A DNA stretch of 64,000 bases. It comes from Chloroflexus sp. (lineage in GTDB: Bacteria; Chloroflexota; Anaerolineae; Anaerolineales; Villigracilaceae). Below the pieces are notes generated by a model that was given only the letters and a program-made list of their open reading frames with translations, made no database searches and was not told where the DNA came from. Below, piece by piece: positions 1 through 8,557 of the stretch. The stretch covers positions 1 through 64,000 of the forward strand of contig DYHT01000001.1 in NCBI GenBank assembly GCA_020723995.1. The letters are read 5' to 3'. Each line of letters starts with the position of its first letter. The first letter of the stretch is position 1. Position numbers and translations under genes: made by a program.

Positions 1-172
1 CGCTCTCTAGCGCATATAAGTTGAGGTAGGGCAGGTTTCCATACCTGCCAGTGTCTGCGGACGTTAGAGAACGTCCGCTAATCAGAATGAAATCGATCGA
101 AATTCGAGATTGGTGTGCGCTCTCTAGCGCATATAAGTTGAGGTAGGGCAGGTTTCCATACCTGCCAGTGTC
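1..172. repeat. Direct repeat pair with hairpins
   Basis: A 55-bp segment at 1-55 recurs at 118-172. Each copy holds a small hairpin (GCAGGT / ACCTGC around a TTCCAT loop, at 32-49 in copy 1). Between the copies lies another hairpin (GCGGACGTT / AACGTCCGC, about 56-79). No gene is visible here; the sequence reads as intergenic palindromic repeats. Confidence 0.85.
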
Positions 173-323
173 GGGGCGGCTATGGAAAGCCGCCCTACTA
201 CGGATATGACCCAACTTATTCACGGAACACACCCACGTTATTTGAGTGTCGGGGCGGCTATGGAAAGCCGCCCTACTACGGATATGACCCAACTTATTCA
301 CGGAACACACCCACGTTATTTGA
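168..323. repeat. Tandem 78-bp repeat, two units
   Basis: Two adjacent units (168-245 and 246-323) appear identical. Each contains a strong hairpin, GGGCGGCT / AGCCGCCC around an ATGGAA loop, followed by CCTAC. The hairpin resembles the GTAGGGCGGG-type palindromes at 42197 and 59496. The second unit runs into the 3' end of the zinc-ribbon gene at 316. Only two units and no spacers, so not a CRISPR array. Confidence 0.85.
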
Positions 324-846
324 GCGTGTAACCGCATTGAGGGCAGAAACTATCCGAGATTAAGATGGGATATCCACACTTCGGGCAGAAACCGGCGGCT
401 TTGTCCTTGAGGCTGACGCGCCGTTTGGCGATGATGGCCTCCAGATCTTCATCCGTGAAGGCTGCCTCGGCGGCGGATTTGACGGCCGCGTCTCCCCGGC
501 GGGCGGCAATGGCGGCTTCCAGGCGGTCTTCTGTAGTCTCCCCTCGCCCGCTCGCGGGAGAGGGGTTGGGGGTGAGGGCATCCATTTGACGCAAAACAGT
601 CGCGCCGCGCTGGAGCAGTTTCGTGCGTTGGACAGGGTAATCCTCGGCGGGAATCTTCCCCAAAGAAAAATCGAAATCGAGTTCTTGCAAGGTGTTCAGG
701 ATGCGATCCCGATCGGCCAATAGCACCGAGGCCACGTGCGCTTCCTCTAGCCAAGCGGCAGGCGCGCGTACCATAAACGGGCGCGCCACGAACAGGGCGA
801 TCAGGATCAGCAAAGCCAGGAGCAGTAAAATTGCGCCAATATCCAT
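316..846 (-). CDS. Membrane-anchored zinc-ribbon protein of the cytochrome c maturation cluster (CcmI-like position)
   Basis: A 176-residue protein with one N-terminal membrane helix (about 5-24), a helical charged middle and a C-terminal zinc ribbon (FCPKCGYP ... FCPQCGYTLK). It lies nine bases downstream of ccmG, at the end of the ccm gene run, where apocytochrome-handling CcmI proteins often sit; the zinc ribbon makes it a different protein, so a role in cytochrome c assembly is inferred only from context. Residues about 90-103 (NPSPASGRGE type) are the translation of a palindromic repeat inserted in frame, so this stretch is probably dispensable. Start ATG at 846 directly precedes the helix. 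Confidence 0.7.
   Translation of the reverse strand: MDIGAILLLLALLILIALFVARPFMVRAPAAWLEEAHVASVLLADRDRILNTLQELDFDFSLGKIPAEDYPVQRTKLLQRGATVLRQMDALTPNPSPASGRGETTEDRLEAAIAARRGDAAVKSAAEAAFTDEDLEAIIAKRRVSLKDKAAGFCPKCGYPILISDSFCPQCGYTLK
537..579. repeat. Palindromic repeat inside the zinc-ribbon gene
   Basis: A CCCTCACCCC/GAGAGGGG-type repeat with a GC-rich hairpin lies in frame within the coding sequence and is read on the minus strand as an NPSPASGRGE-like peptide. A related copy lies in thyX at 54461-54507 and a degenerate one in the intergenic DNA at 32201-32238. Confidence 0.8.
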
Positions 847-855
847 GTTTATCCT

Positions 856-1443
856 TTATTTCTCAACCAACAGCGGGTCAATCGCGGCACGGATTTCGGC
901 CACCGACCCAAACGGACCGATCTTGATAAAGCGCAGGATTCCCTGCTGGTCAATGATGTAGGTTTCAGGCACACCCATCCGGCGATTGAGGGCTTGCGAG
1001 ATGCGCGTGCCCAGGTCTGGGCCGTTCGGGTAAGTAATATCGAACTTGGCAAGATATGCGCGGGCTTCCGGCTCGGTGTCCACGTAATCCACGCCCAGGA
1101 AAATCACCTCGCCGGCCGGCTGGTAGATGCGCCAGGCGGCTTCCAAATCCGGGGCTTCATATTCACACGGCTTGCACCACGAGGCCCAGATGTTGACAAC
1201 CACCACCTTGCCGCGCAACTCAGAGAGACTGACCTGCGGTTGGCTATTGTATTCGTAACCCTTGAACAGCGTCAGGGTAAAATCCGGGATCCCTTTGCCC
1301 ACCTGGACCATGCCCTGTTGGGATTTCAGCAGGCTGATGGCCAGGAGGCCGAGCAAGCCAAGCAATCCGGTCCAGACCAGAATCTGCGCCCACAGCGGAA
1401 CAGGACGTTTGGGAGTAATAGTATTGGTTTGTTTATCTGACAT
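856..1443 (-). CDS. ccmG: TlpA/ResA-family thiol-disulfide oxidoreductase, CcmG-like
   Basis: 195 residues: a short cytoplasmic N-terminus, one membrane helix (about 19-41) and an extracytoplasmic thioredoxin fold. The active site WCKPC is near residue 88 (NIWASWCKPC) and the cis-Pro motif GVPETYIID comes later. Proteins of this family keep the CXXCH cysteines of apocytochromes reduced before heme attachment. Its place between ccmH and the zinc-ribbon gene supports the CcmG assignment over a general TlpA. Length and layout are normal. Confidence 0.88.
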   Translation of the reverse strand: MSDKQTNTITPKRPVPLWAQILVWTGLLGLLGLLAISLLKSQQGMVQVGKGIPDFTLTLFKGYEYNSQPQVSLSELRGKVVVVNIWASWCKPCEYEAPDLEAAWRIYQPAGEVIFLGVDYVDTEPEARAYLAKFDITYPNGPDLGTRISQALNRRMGVPETYIIDQQGILRFIKIGPFGSVAEIRAAIDPLLVEK

Positions 1444-1477
1444 GAAATCAATACTCCAGTTTTCATTTGCTCTCTAC

Positions 1478-1513
1478 GCCGTCCACGGCGCAGAAGACGC
1501 CGCCGAGGACGGC
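1478..1513. repeat. GC-rich hairpin between ccmG and ccmH
   Basis: Inverted repeat GCCGTCC (1478-1484) / GGACGGC (1507-1513) with a further CGGCG/CGCCG match inside. It fills most of the 83-bp gap between ccmH and ccmG. It has no T-run, so it is more likely a palindromic repeat or processing site than a terminator. Confidence 0.55.
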
Positions 1514-1526
1514 GGCTCGAACATGG

Positions 1527-2009
1527 TTAACCGCGTTTGCGCAGTTCATTTTCCAGGCGGGCGACATATTCGTCCGCGGTTAGCTCGCCCACTGCGCTCG
1601 CATCATCGGCAGGTTCTTTGGCCAGGGCGCGCCACGAGCGGAAGGCGCGGAATAGGATATACGCGCCAGCCAAAAATGCCAGCGGAGGAAGGAGATAAAC
1701 CAACCAGTTCAGCCCGCTGCGCGGTGGCTCAGCCAGCACGCGCGCGCCGTAGTTATCCACGAAGTATTGCTTGATATAGGCTTCCGATTTGCCCTCAGCC
1801 AGCATTTGGCGGATGAGGTCACGCCACTGCGCACAGGCTTGAGTCGGGCATACGTCTAGGGGCGTGTTCTCACACACCGGGCAGTAGAGTTGTTTGGCGA
1901 TGGCATTCACATCGTCGTCGGAGGGTGTGGGCTGCTGGGCGGAGGCTGTTCTTACCCAGGCTAATGCCAGCATAGTCACAACCAGAATGAACCAAAAATT
2001 ACGTTTCAT
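1527..2009 (-). CDS. ccmH: Cytochrome c-type biogenesis protein CcmH/CycL
   Basis: 160 residues with a signal peptide (about 1-24, ending ASA), an extracytoplasmic CcmH domain and a C-terminal membrane helix (about 98-118). The redox motif LYCPVC sits near residues 42-47 and is followed by further cysteines (ENTPLDVC, ACAQW). CcmH passes reducing equivalents to apocytochrome c together with CcmG and helps the CcmF heme lyase. It follows ccmF in the same direction. The C-terminal tail after the helix is longer than in minimal CcmH proteins. Confidence 0.88.
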   Translation of the reverse strand: MKRNFWFILVVTMLALAWVRTASAQQPTPSDDDVNAIAKQLYCPVCENTPLDVCPTQACAQWRDLIRQMLAEGKSEAYIKQYFVDNYGARVLAEPPRSGLNWLVYLLPPLAFLAGAYILFRAFRSWRALAKEPADDASAVGELTADEYVARLENELRKRG

Positions 2010-2013
2010 AAGC

Positions 2014-2040
2014 GTGATCCGTGATACGTGATACGTGATG
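2014..2040. repeat. Iterated GTGATAC short repeat
   Basis: Three to four head-to-tail copies of a degenerate CGTGATAC unit in the gap between ccmF and ccmH. The same motif, read on the other strand as CACGTATCACG, occurs at 38804-38845 and more weakly at 53694-53720. Function unknown. Confidence 0.6.
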
Positions 2041-2096
2041 AGTGTTGCGTGTTGCAGGATGCGAGATGCGTAAAGTGTCAGCGCAACTCGCGACTC

Positions 2097-4112
2097 CTAT
2101 CCCGCAACCTGCAACTCTTTCTCTGGCCAGGCAGCTACCAGGGTACCGAAGATGAAGATGACCGTCCCGATCCAGAGCCAGTTGACCAACGGGTTGTGAT
2201 AGACCTTGAAGGTCGCGCCGCTGGCCGAGATCGGCTGCCAGTCCACCAAAATGACGTACAGGTCATCGGCCAGGGTGGAGTACAAGCCGGGGATGGTCAT
2301 TGGCTGGCTGGACTCGTAGTAATAATCGCGGCGCGGGTAAATATCACCCAGATAACGGTCGTCTTTGAAAACGCTGACCACCGCTCGCGTGACGTTGCGC
2401 CCGCCAGTGGTATCGAATTGGGCGACCGAATCAAATTTAACGCGGTAACCGGCGAGTTCGAGCGAGCTGCCCTGTGGGAGGGTGCCCTGGGTCTCGGTTT
2501 GAAAGACCTCGATGCCCAAGATGCCAATCGCCATCAGCACCATGGAGATGTGGATTATATAGCCACCGTAGCGGCGGCGGTTCCGCCCGGCCAATTTCCA
2601 GAGCGCCAGGAAGAAATTTTCGCCCGAGGTCTTGCGCCGTGAAAGAGCCGCGCGCCAAAATTCGTACAGGGTGACGAAAATGACCAGCGCCACAAGCCCA
2701 AAACCAATCAAAGCCACCACGTTATGCACACCCGCCGCAAAGATGACAGCCATAACCAGCCCAGCTGCCAAAGCCGGTTTCCAGACCGCGCGTCCCAAGG
2801 TCTTGATCGTCGAGCCTCCCCAAGCAGAAAGCGGGGCAACGCCCATCAGCAGCATCAACGCACCGAAGAGCGGCGCTGTGGCGCGTTCGTAAAACGGCGG
2901 GCCGACGGTCACCTTCTGGTTGGTGACCAATTCGGAGATGAGCGGGAAGATCACACCCCAGAAACAGACGATCAGCACACCCATGAAGAGCAGATTGTTC
3001 AACGTGAAGAGCGCCTCACGCGAGAACATGGACTTCAGCTCGACTTCGGCCTTGAGGTCATTCCAACGATAGATCAGCAGCGAGACCGAGCTGACGAAGG
3101 TCAGGCCGATGAAGGCAAAGAACATTGGCCCGATAGCGCTCTGGGCAAAGGAATGGACCGAAGAAAGCACGCCGGAACGGGTCAGGAAGGTGCCGAAAAG
3201 TACCAGGTCGAAGGTCAGGATGATGAGCAGCATGTTCCACTGCTTCAACATGCCGCGCTTTTCCTGAATGATGACCGAGTGCAGGAAGGCTGTGCCAGTC
3301 AGCCAGGGCATGAGCGAGGCGATTTCGACCGGGTCCCAGCCCCAGTAGCCACCCCAGCCCAGCACATCGTAAGCCCAGCGTGCCCCCAGTACAAGACCCA
3401 GCGAAAGGAACAGCCAGGCCCACATCGTCCAGCGGCGGGTGATGCGGATCCAACGGTCGTCGCTGCGGCCGGTAATCAGCGCGGCAATGGCAAAGGCGAA
3501 GGGAATGACAAAGGCCACAAAACCCAGATACAGCAGCGGCGGGTGGATGATCATACCCGGATGGCGCAGCAAGGGGTTCAAACCCTGCCCGTCGCGGGGT
3601 GTAAGCGATACCGCGCCGGCCGGGCGGAACATGGCCGCCACCTCGCCAGATGCCGTCTGCCACCAGCTAACAAAAGGGTTTTCAAAGAAGATGATCAGCG
3701 CCAGGAAAAAAGCCAGTGTCACCGAGGAAACCAGGATCACCCAGGGCAAGAACTCGCCGTCGCGCTCCCACTTGCGCAGGGTAATAGCCGAGGTGAAGGC
3801 TGAGAGCAGCCAGGCCCAGAAGAGCAGCGAACCGGCCTGCCCACCCCACAGAGCGGTGATTCTGAGATAGAGCGGCATGGAATTGCTGGTTACAGAGTAG
3901 ACGTATTGAACCTCGTAATGACTTTTAACCAGCAAATAGATCAGCGCCAGGGATGAAAGCGTAATCAGTGGGAAGGTGAGCAGCATGGCTCGCCGGGCGC
4001 TTTCTGCCCACGGGTAGGATTTTGTCAACGCGCCACGCAGCGCGGCGCCCAGGCCGAAGAGCGACAGTATGAAGGTCACCACTAAAACGCCGTAACCGAA
4101 TTGTGCGAACAT
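2097..4112 (-). CDS. ccmF: Heme lyase subunit CcmF
   Basis: 671 residues, polytopic membrane protein with about 15 predicted helices. The WWD-type heme-handling motif (WGGYWGWDPVEIASLMPWL) lies near residues 250-268 with conserved histidines nearby (HPPLLYLG, HSVIIQEKRG). CcmF receives heme from holo-CcmE and joins it to the CXXCH cysteines of apocytochromes outside the membrane. Start ATG at 4112 has GGAG six bases upstream. It lies between ccmE and ccmH in one direction; ccmA, ccmB and ccmC are not in the window and must lie elsewhere. Confidence 0.95.
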   Translation of the reverse strand: MFAQFGYGVLVVTFILSLFGLGAALRGALTKSYPWAESARRAMLLTFPLITLSSLALIYLLVKSHYEVQYVYSVTSNSMPLYLRITALWGGQAGSLLFWAWLLSAFTSAITLRKWERDGEFLPWVILVSSVTLAFFLALIIFFENPFVSWWQTASGEVAAMFRPAGAVSLTPRDGQGLNPLLRHPGMIIHPPLLYLGFVAFVIPFAFAIAALITGRSDDRWIRITRRWTMWAWLFLSLGLVLGARWAYDVLGWGGYWGWDPVEIASLMPWLTGTAFLHSVIIQEKRGMLKQWNMLLIILTFDLVLFGTFLTRSGVLSSVHSFAQSAIGPMFFAFIGLTFVSSVSLLIYRWNDLKAEVELKSMFSREALFTLNNLLFMGVLIVCFWGVIFPLISELVTNQKVTVGPPFYERATAPLFGALMLLMGVAPLSAWGGSTIKTLGRAVWKPALAAGLVMAVIFAAGVHNVVALIGFGLVALVIFVTLYEFWRAALSRRKTSGENFFLALWKLAGRNRRRYGGYIIHISMVLMAIGILGIEVFQTETQGTLPQGSSLELAGYRVKFDSVAQFDTTGGRNVTRAVVSVFKDDRYLGDIYPRRDYYYESSQPMTIPGLYSTLADDLYVILVDWQPISASGATFKVYHNPLVNWLWIGTVIFIFGTLVAAWPEKELQVAG

Positions 4113-4130
4113 AAAGGCTCCTTAAAAGAT

Positions 4131-4228
4131 TATCCACGAAGGCCACGAAGATCACCCTGGCCTAGCCCGCCAGGGCAGGCGAAGTTTTTCTTTTTTCCAT
4201 TCGTGTTCCTTCGTGTACTTCGTGGATA
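4131..4228. repeat. 98-bp fold-back element
   Basis: Arms TTATCCACGAAGGCCACGAAG (4131-4151) and its near-complement (4208-4228, two mismatches) enclose an unrelated core. It fills the ccmE-ccmF intergenic region. A similar CACAAAGACACCAAG / CTTCGTGCCTTTGTG fold-back overlaps the 3' end of panB at 37238-37284. Confidence 0.75.
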
Positions 4229-4251
4229 AAATTTCTTGCTTTTTGTGCAAG

Positions 4252-4752
4252 TTAATTCCCATTCACCTGCGCAGGCACCGCTTCTTCGTATTTGGTCGGA
4301 CATTTAAGCAAGAGTTCGTCCACGTAGAAGATGCCATTTTCGCCAAGCTGTCCGGTCATAATGGCCTGCGCTTCATCTCGCAATAGATCCGGTTTGGGGC
4401 CGTTGTAAATTACCTTTAATCGGGCGCGCTGCGGGTCAATGACGGCCTGGTGTAAAACAGCCGCCAGGCCACCCGCGGCCTCGATTTCTTTATTATCGCC
4501 TGGGATGCTCGCCACTTCGAAAGTAAGATTCAACGTCTGTGGGTCATACTGGATCGTGTCACCAACGATTGCACCTGAAACGCGCAGGTTGCGCCCGATC
4601 ACGCTGTTACCCTTGGCGTGTAATTCGTCCACGGTCATGAAATACTCGGCGTTCGCCCGGGTCGAAGATGCGATCAGATAGACCACCGCGGCCAGAATCA
4701 ACAGGCCGCCGAGGATGAATTTGACTCGTCCAAAATTAGGGCTAGATTGCAT
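4252..4752 (-). CDS. ccmE: Heme chaperone CcmE, Cys-type (CXXXY motif)
   Basis: 166 residues: an N-terminal membrane anchor (about 12-31), then the OB-fold CcmE domain (FMTVDELHAKG ... GRNLRVSGAIV). The start is placed at ATG 4752 because GGAGG lies seven bases upstream and the protein then begins just before its anchor; a longer frame to 4827 has no family-like sequence. CcmE carries heme covalently to CcmF. The usual heme-binding His is replaced: the C-terminus reads KCPTKYEE, a CXXXY motif with Cys151. Cys-type CcmE is known from archaea and some sulfate reducers. Here it stands with ccmF, ccmG and ccmH. Confidence 0.9.
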   Translation of the reverse strand: MQSSPNFGRVKFILGGLLILAAVVYLIASSTRANAEYFMTVDELHAKGNSVIGRNLRVSGAIVGDTIQYDPQTLNLTFEVASIPGDNKEIEAAGGLAAVLHQAVIDPQRARLKVIYNGPKPDLLRDEAQAIMTGQLGENGIFYVDELLLKCPTKYEEAVPAQVNGN

Positions 4753-4947
4753 CCTTGTTCCTCCAATGTATATCCGTGAGAGTGGGAGTTGCGGACGAGT
4801 GAAGCTGTGCGCAACCCCACATCCCATATTTTATTAACCGCCTATAGTTTTACACATGCAGATTAAGAGAAACTGAGAAAGCGCCCTATATTTGTGCACA
4901 TGCCCCCACAGGCCCGGGCAGGGCTGCCCATCCCTGAGCAGGCGCAG

Positions 4948-5640
4948 TTAATGCAACTGCACCAACCCGGTGCGGATGGCGAACTTGACCAGTTCCGTGC
5001 GTGAGTGCATGTTCAACTTGTGCATGATGCGCTCGCGGTGACGGGCGATCGTCTTCGGGCTGAGGCCGAGGCCTTCGCCGATTTGCTGGTTGTTCAGCCC
5101 TTGCGCCACCAGCTCCAGTACCTGCCGCTCGCGCTGGCTGAGGGCATCCAGCCCGATTACCTCCCCTTCCCCAGCCTCCGAGGGCAGCGCCTCGAGTTGA
5201 CCAACCTGGCGGGCGAGGCGCTGGTAGTCCTCCAGCAGCCAACGCGCCAGGGCCGGCTGGAGATAAACGTGGCCGGCCGCGACCGTGTGAATGGCGGACA
5301 CCAGCTCATCGGCCGCAGATTGCTTGGTAATATAGCCGGACGCCCCCGCGGCCAGCATTTGCATGAAGTATTGTTTATCGTCGTGAACGGTCAGCGCCAG
5401 GATCAGGCATTCCGGGCACAAGACGCGCAAGCGGCGCGTGGCCTCCATCCCATCCATACCTGGCATGGTGATGTCCATCAGGATGACATCCGGGTGCGCC
5501 TGTAAGGCGCGCGGCACTGCTTCCTCGCCGCTACCGGCCTCGGCCACCACCTCGAAATTTTCCTGTGTCTGTAGGAAGGTTTTCAGGCCAACGCGCACCA
5601 CATCATGGTCATCTACCAGCATCAAGCGTATCTTTTTCAT
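4948..5640 (-). CDS. NarL/FixJ-family response regulator
   Basis: 230 residues: receiver domain with acidic pocket DDHD at the N-terminus, phospho-acceptor Asp in VILMDITMPGMDGMEA, the T/K positions in ALTVHDD and GYITKQSA, then a LuxR-type helix-turn-helix (SQRERQVLELVAQGLNNQQIG...). ATG 5640 is preferred to 5646 because GAGGAG then lies eight bases upstream. The gene follows the sensor kinase gene, whose stop codon overlaps this ribosome site, so the pair is translationally linked. It sits between ccm genes and the multiheme cluster and may control either one (inference). Confidence 0.92.
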   Translation of the reverse strand: MKKIRLMLVDDHDVVRVGLKTFLQTQENFEVVAEAGSGEEAVPRALQAHPDVILMDITMPGMDGMEATRRLRVLCPECLILALTVHDDKQYFMQMLAAGASGYITKQSAADELVSAIHTVAAGHVYLQPALARWLLEDYQRLARQVGQLEALPSEAGEGEVIGLDALSQRERQVLELVAQGLNNQQIGEGLGLSPKTIARHRERIMHKLNMHSRTELVKFAIRTGLVQLH

Positions 5641-5655
5641 ACCCATATCTCCTCA

Positions 5656-7149
5656 TCAAGAGAGCAGTTGCGCAGAGAATGGAACGACGACCTCGATTGT
5701 CGTCCCCTCTCCCGGCGCGGACTGGATGCGCAACTTCCCGCCTACCGATTCGACCCGTTCACGCATACCCGCCAGACCCCAGCCGCGCGGCGGGTTGAAA
5801 GTCTCGGTCGGATCAAAGCCGATGCCGGAATCAATCACCCGCAAAGCGGTTTGCTCTGGGGTGTATTCCAATTGGATTTGTGCCTTTTTTGTCTTCGCAT
5901 GGCGAACAACATTGGTGATGGCTTCCTGCGCCACACGGAAGAAGACGGTTTCAAGGATCGGGTCCAGCCTGCGCACTTCTCCATGGACATCGAGGGAAAT
6001 ATCGAAACCTTTGGGAGAAAAATCGCGCTCGAACAGATAATTCAGCGTCGGCACCAGTCCGAGGTCATCCAACTGGGCCGGACGCAAGTCATGCACGAGG
6101 TGGTAAAGTCCCTGTGACATTTGTCTGCTGAGTGTTTGCAGGCGTTCGATCAACATCACCGCATCCGGATGGCCGTGAAGGGTATTTTGCAGCGTGGCCA
6201 GGTCGAGCGCGAAAGCGCTCAATATCTGAGCGGTCTCGTCGTGAAGCTCGCGGGCAATGCGCGCTCGCTCATCCTCTTGTGCCCGAACTGTATGACGGAG
6301 TAACGCCCGGCGCAGTGCCTCGCGTTTGGTCAATTCAACTTGGATCTGCTCCAGCGCCTCCAGGCGGGCCTGTTGAGTCGCCAACAACTGGTTTTGACGT
6401 TCGGTCTCCACTACCTGCGTGGCGCGGATCGTGCCGATCATGACCAATATAGCCATGGCTGAACGGATGACTTGAATAGGCAGGCCGGTAACAGCCAGAA
6501 AGGCGTCTGCATTGATCCAGCGGGCTGGGAACATGTCCACCGGATTGACAAAAATTTGAGTAAGGCCATAGATCCCAAACCCCAAGGCAGCCCATTGTAG
6601 ACTGACCTCCAGCGGGCGACGACCCTCGGCCTTGGCCGCCAGACCTTGAAAGTGCAGACCCTGCGCCGCCAATAACGCCCCCGGCACAGCCAGCAAATAG
6701 CGGATCAGCGCGTCGGTAAAACGCAACCAAATGACTTGGCCGGCCTGGTATGCCACCACCGCATTGATAACAATGACCAGAATAAATATTGCCAATATAC
6801 CCAAACCCAGGGCTGCCATAGGCGCTGATTTTCGCTTCGACAGCCGAAAAGCCTGCACCCCATAATGGATAAGCACAGCAAATGAAATCGCCAACAATCC
6901 TAGTCGCGCCCATGAAAGCCAATCCGGAAGCTTAACCCCCAACCAGACGAACTGAAGCAGAAAAATCTCCAACCATTCGTGCAGGCCATGCAGGAGGCCG
7001 AAGGCCGCCAGGGGGCGCAGCAAATTGGCAGCCGCCAAGGAGGGGGAACGGCTAGTCTCCAATGCCATGGCCAATCCCATTGTAAAGAAAGCCGCTCCGT
7101 AGATGAAGAAGACGATCAGAATATCGAAGTGCAAACCTGTATCAGACAT
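5656..7149 (-). CDS. Membrane sensor histidine kinase (NarX/DegS type)
   Basis: 498 residues: about six to seven membrane helices in the first 240 residues, a coiled coil, a HisKA_3 dimerisation helix with the phospho-acceptor His in ARELHDETAQ near residue 301, and an HATPase domain (N box ITNVVRHA, G1 DSGIGFD, G2 GWGLAGMRERV). Start ATG at 7149 (MSDTGLHFDI) is chosen because everything upstream in the frame is antisense to the next gene and unlike a kinase. It matches the kinase at 33821-35245 over its whole length, including the membrane part. The stimulus is unknown; no PAS or cache domain is visible. Confidence 0.88.
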   Translation of the reverse strand: MSDTGLHFDILIVFFIYGAAFFTMGLAMALETSRSPSLAAANLLRPLAAFGLLHGLHEWLEIFLLQFVWLGVKLPDWLSWARLGLLAISFAVLIHYGVQAFRLSKRKSAPMAALGLGILAIFILVIVINAVVAYQAGQVIWLRFTDALIRYLLAVPGALLAAQGLHFQGLAAKAEGRRPLEVSLQWAALGFGIYGLTQIFVNPVDMFPARWINADAFLAVTGLPIQVIRSAMAILVMIGTIRATQVVETERQNQLLATQQARLEALEQIQVELTKREALRRALLRHTVRAQEDERARIARELHDETAQILSAFALDLATLQNTLHGHPDAVMLIERLQTLSRQMSQGLYHLVHDLRPAQLDDLGLVPTLNYLFERDFSPKGFDISLDVHGEVRRLDPILETVFFRVAQEAITNVVRHAKTKKAQIQLEYTPEQTALRVIDSGIGFDPTETFNPPRGWGLAGMRERVESVGGKLRIQSAPGEGTTIEVVVPFSAQLLS

Positions 7150-7214
7150 GGCAACTATTGGGTATTTTATATCAATCCCTCGATTTCGGTAATTGTGACT
7201 ATTACCGCTATAGA

Positions 7215-7230
7215 CGTGACATTTGTCACA
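7215..7230. promoter_or_regulatory. CRP/FNR-family-like operator
   Basis: The sequence CGTGACATTTGTCACA has half-sites GTGA and TCAC separated by six bases, the spacing of CRP-family sites. It lies in the divergent region between the sensor kinase and the respiratory cluster, 66 bp from the kinase start and about 195 bp from the lipoprotein start. Regulation of either direction by a CRP/FNR-type protein is inferred; no such regulator gene is in the window. Confidence 0.45.
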
Positions 7231-7293
7231 ATAGGTTGCCGCGTTTATTAACTTGTTTTTAATATATAATTGGGGGTATAAACCCAATGTGAA

Positions 7294-7317
7294 ACCCAAT
7301 CTCTGGAGAGATTGGGT
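7294..7317. promoter_or_regulatory. Palindrome upstream of the respiratory cluster
   Basis: ACCCAATCTCT GG AGAGATTGGGT is an 11-bp perfect inverted repeat. Further AACCCAAT words lie at 7281 and near 7372. The 274-bp intergenic region also has an AT-rich stretch with TATAAT at 7265-7270. The palindrome could be a dimeric repressor site or a leader hairpin; it has no following T-run. Confidence 0.4.
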
Positions 7318-7423
7318 GAATGAGTATGTGCGGAGGTGACCATCGTAAAACCAAATATAATGTGCTAAACAACCCAATTCTAAGGTCGTACTCACTATAT
7401 TCCAAAAAACATGGAGGTGCACA

Positions 7424-8542
7424 ATGAAAAGCAAAATGTTCCTGTTGCTCAATATTCTAGTTCTGGCGACCCTGCTACTCGCAGCCTGCGGCCCCAAAAC
7501 CACCCCCGTCGCGACCGAACTGCCCGCGACTGCCGTCCCCACCGAACTCCCCGCGCCGGCCTGGACCACTCCCGAAGGCGCGCTGGTGGCTATGCCCGTT
7601 GATACCGCCCCGACTCTGGACGGCATGGCCGAAGACCTGTGGGCCAATGCCCAGGAAATCGTCATCCCCGTCAGCGGTGGCATTAACAACAGCGCCACCG
7701 AAGTTCACATCAAGGCCATTTACACGACCGATTCGGTGTACTTCCTCGTCACCTATGCCGACCCGACCGAGTCGCAACTGCGCTCGCCGTGGGTCAAGCA
7801 GGAAGACGGCAGCTGGAAGAAACTGTCCGACCCGAACGATAAGGGCGGCGACAACAACACCGTCTACGAAGACAAGATGTCCTTCATCTGGCCGATTGCC
7901 GACAGCATTCCCAATTTCTCGACCCAGGGTTGCTTCACCGCCTGCCATGCTGGCGAGAATCCCGACCTCAAGCCCTACGGTAACAAATACACTGCCGCTG
8001 AAGGTCAGATGGGCGACATCTGGCACTGGAAATCCGTCCGCAACCTGAACCAGGTGGACGATCAATACCTCGACGCGATCAAACTCGACATCACCAGCGC
8101 CGACTCGATCAAGCAGACCAAGAAAGCCGGCCGTCACAGCGACCCCAAGGACAGCGGCGGCTATGTGGATAACAAGACCGAAGACGGCACGATGCCCGCT
8201 TTCATGGCCCCCAACGGCGGCGACAAGAGCGGCCTGGGCGCCATCCTCGACTCCGAGAAGGTGCCCTTCGACGACGCTCTGTTCGTCCCTGGCAACATGC
8301 TGCCCAGCATCATCATCTCCGAAATCGTCGGCGACCGCGGCAATATTTCCGCCGGTTGGAAATACGAGAACGGCATGTGGACGCTCGAATTCGGACGCCT
8401 GTTGGACACCGCTTCGCAGTACGACGTAGAGTTCACCGACCTGACCGCTACGTACTACTTCGCCGTGGCTGTCTTCGACAATGCACAGGTGCGCCACGCT
8501 TTCCAGGCAGGCGCTACCCCATTCGTCTTCCAGCCTAGATAG
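7424..8542 (+). CDS. Ethylbenzene dehydrogenase-like heme-binding lipoprotein with CX3CH motif
   Basis: 372 residues. A lipoprotein signal (LLLAACGP, Cys near residue 22) is followed by a short Thr/Pro linker and an EB_dh-type heme-b-binding domain (TLDGMAEDLW, VYFLVTYADPT, GDIWHWKSVR, WTLEFGRLL, YYFAVAVFD). Proteins of this family include the gamma subunits of DMSO-reductase-type enzymes and related periplasmic electron carriers. A GCFTACHAGE sequence gives a CX3CH motif that could attach a c-type heme. GGAGG lies six bases before the ATG. It opens the plus-strand respiratory cluster, but no molybdenum catalytic subunit is present, so a carrier role outside the membrane is more likely than a dehydrogenase subunit. 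Confidence 0.8.
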   Translation: MKSKMFLLLNILVLATLLLAACGPKTTPVATELPATAVPTELPAPAWTTPEGALVAMPVDTAPTLDGMAEDLWANAQEIVIPVSGGINNSATEVHIKAIYTTDSVYFLVTYADPTESQLRSPWVKQEDGSWKKLSDPNDKGGDNNTVYEDKMSFIWPIADSIPNFSTQGCFTACHAGENPDLKPYGNKYTAAEGQMGDIWHWKSVRNLNQVDDQYLDAIKLDITSADSIKQTKKAGRHSDPKDSGGYVDNKTEDGTMPAFMAPNGGDKSGLGAILDSEKVPFDDALFVPGNMLPSIIISEIVGDRGNISAGWKYENGMWTLEFGRLLDTASQYDVEFTDLTATYYFAVAVFDNAQVRHAFQAGATPFVFQPR

Positions 8543-8557
8543 TGTGTTGATACTTGT

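Noticed and set aside
1-323. Repeats at the window start as a CRISPR array
   Set aside because: Only two copies of each unit, no unique spacers of regular size, and each unit contains its own hairpin; these are palindromic and tandem repeats.
2724-3803. Long plus-strand frame opposite ccmF
   Set aside because: Very rich in Gln, Arg, His and Asp with no domain; it mirrors the codon pattern of the clearly real CcmF on the other strand.
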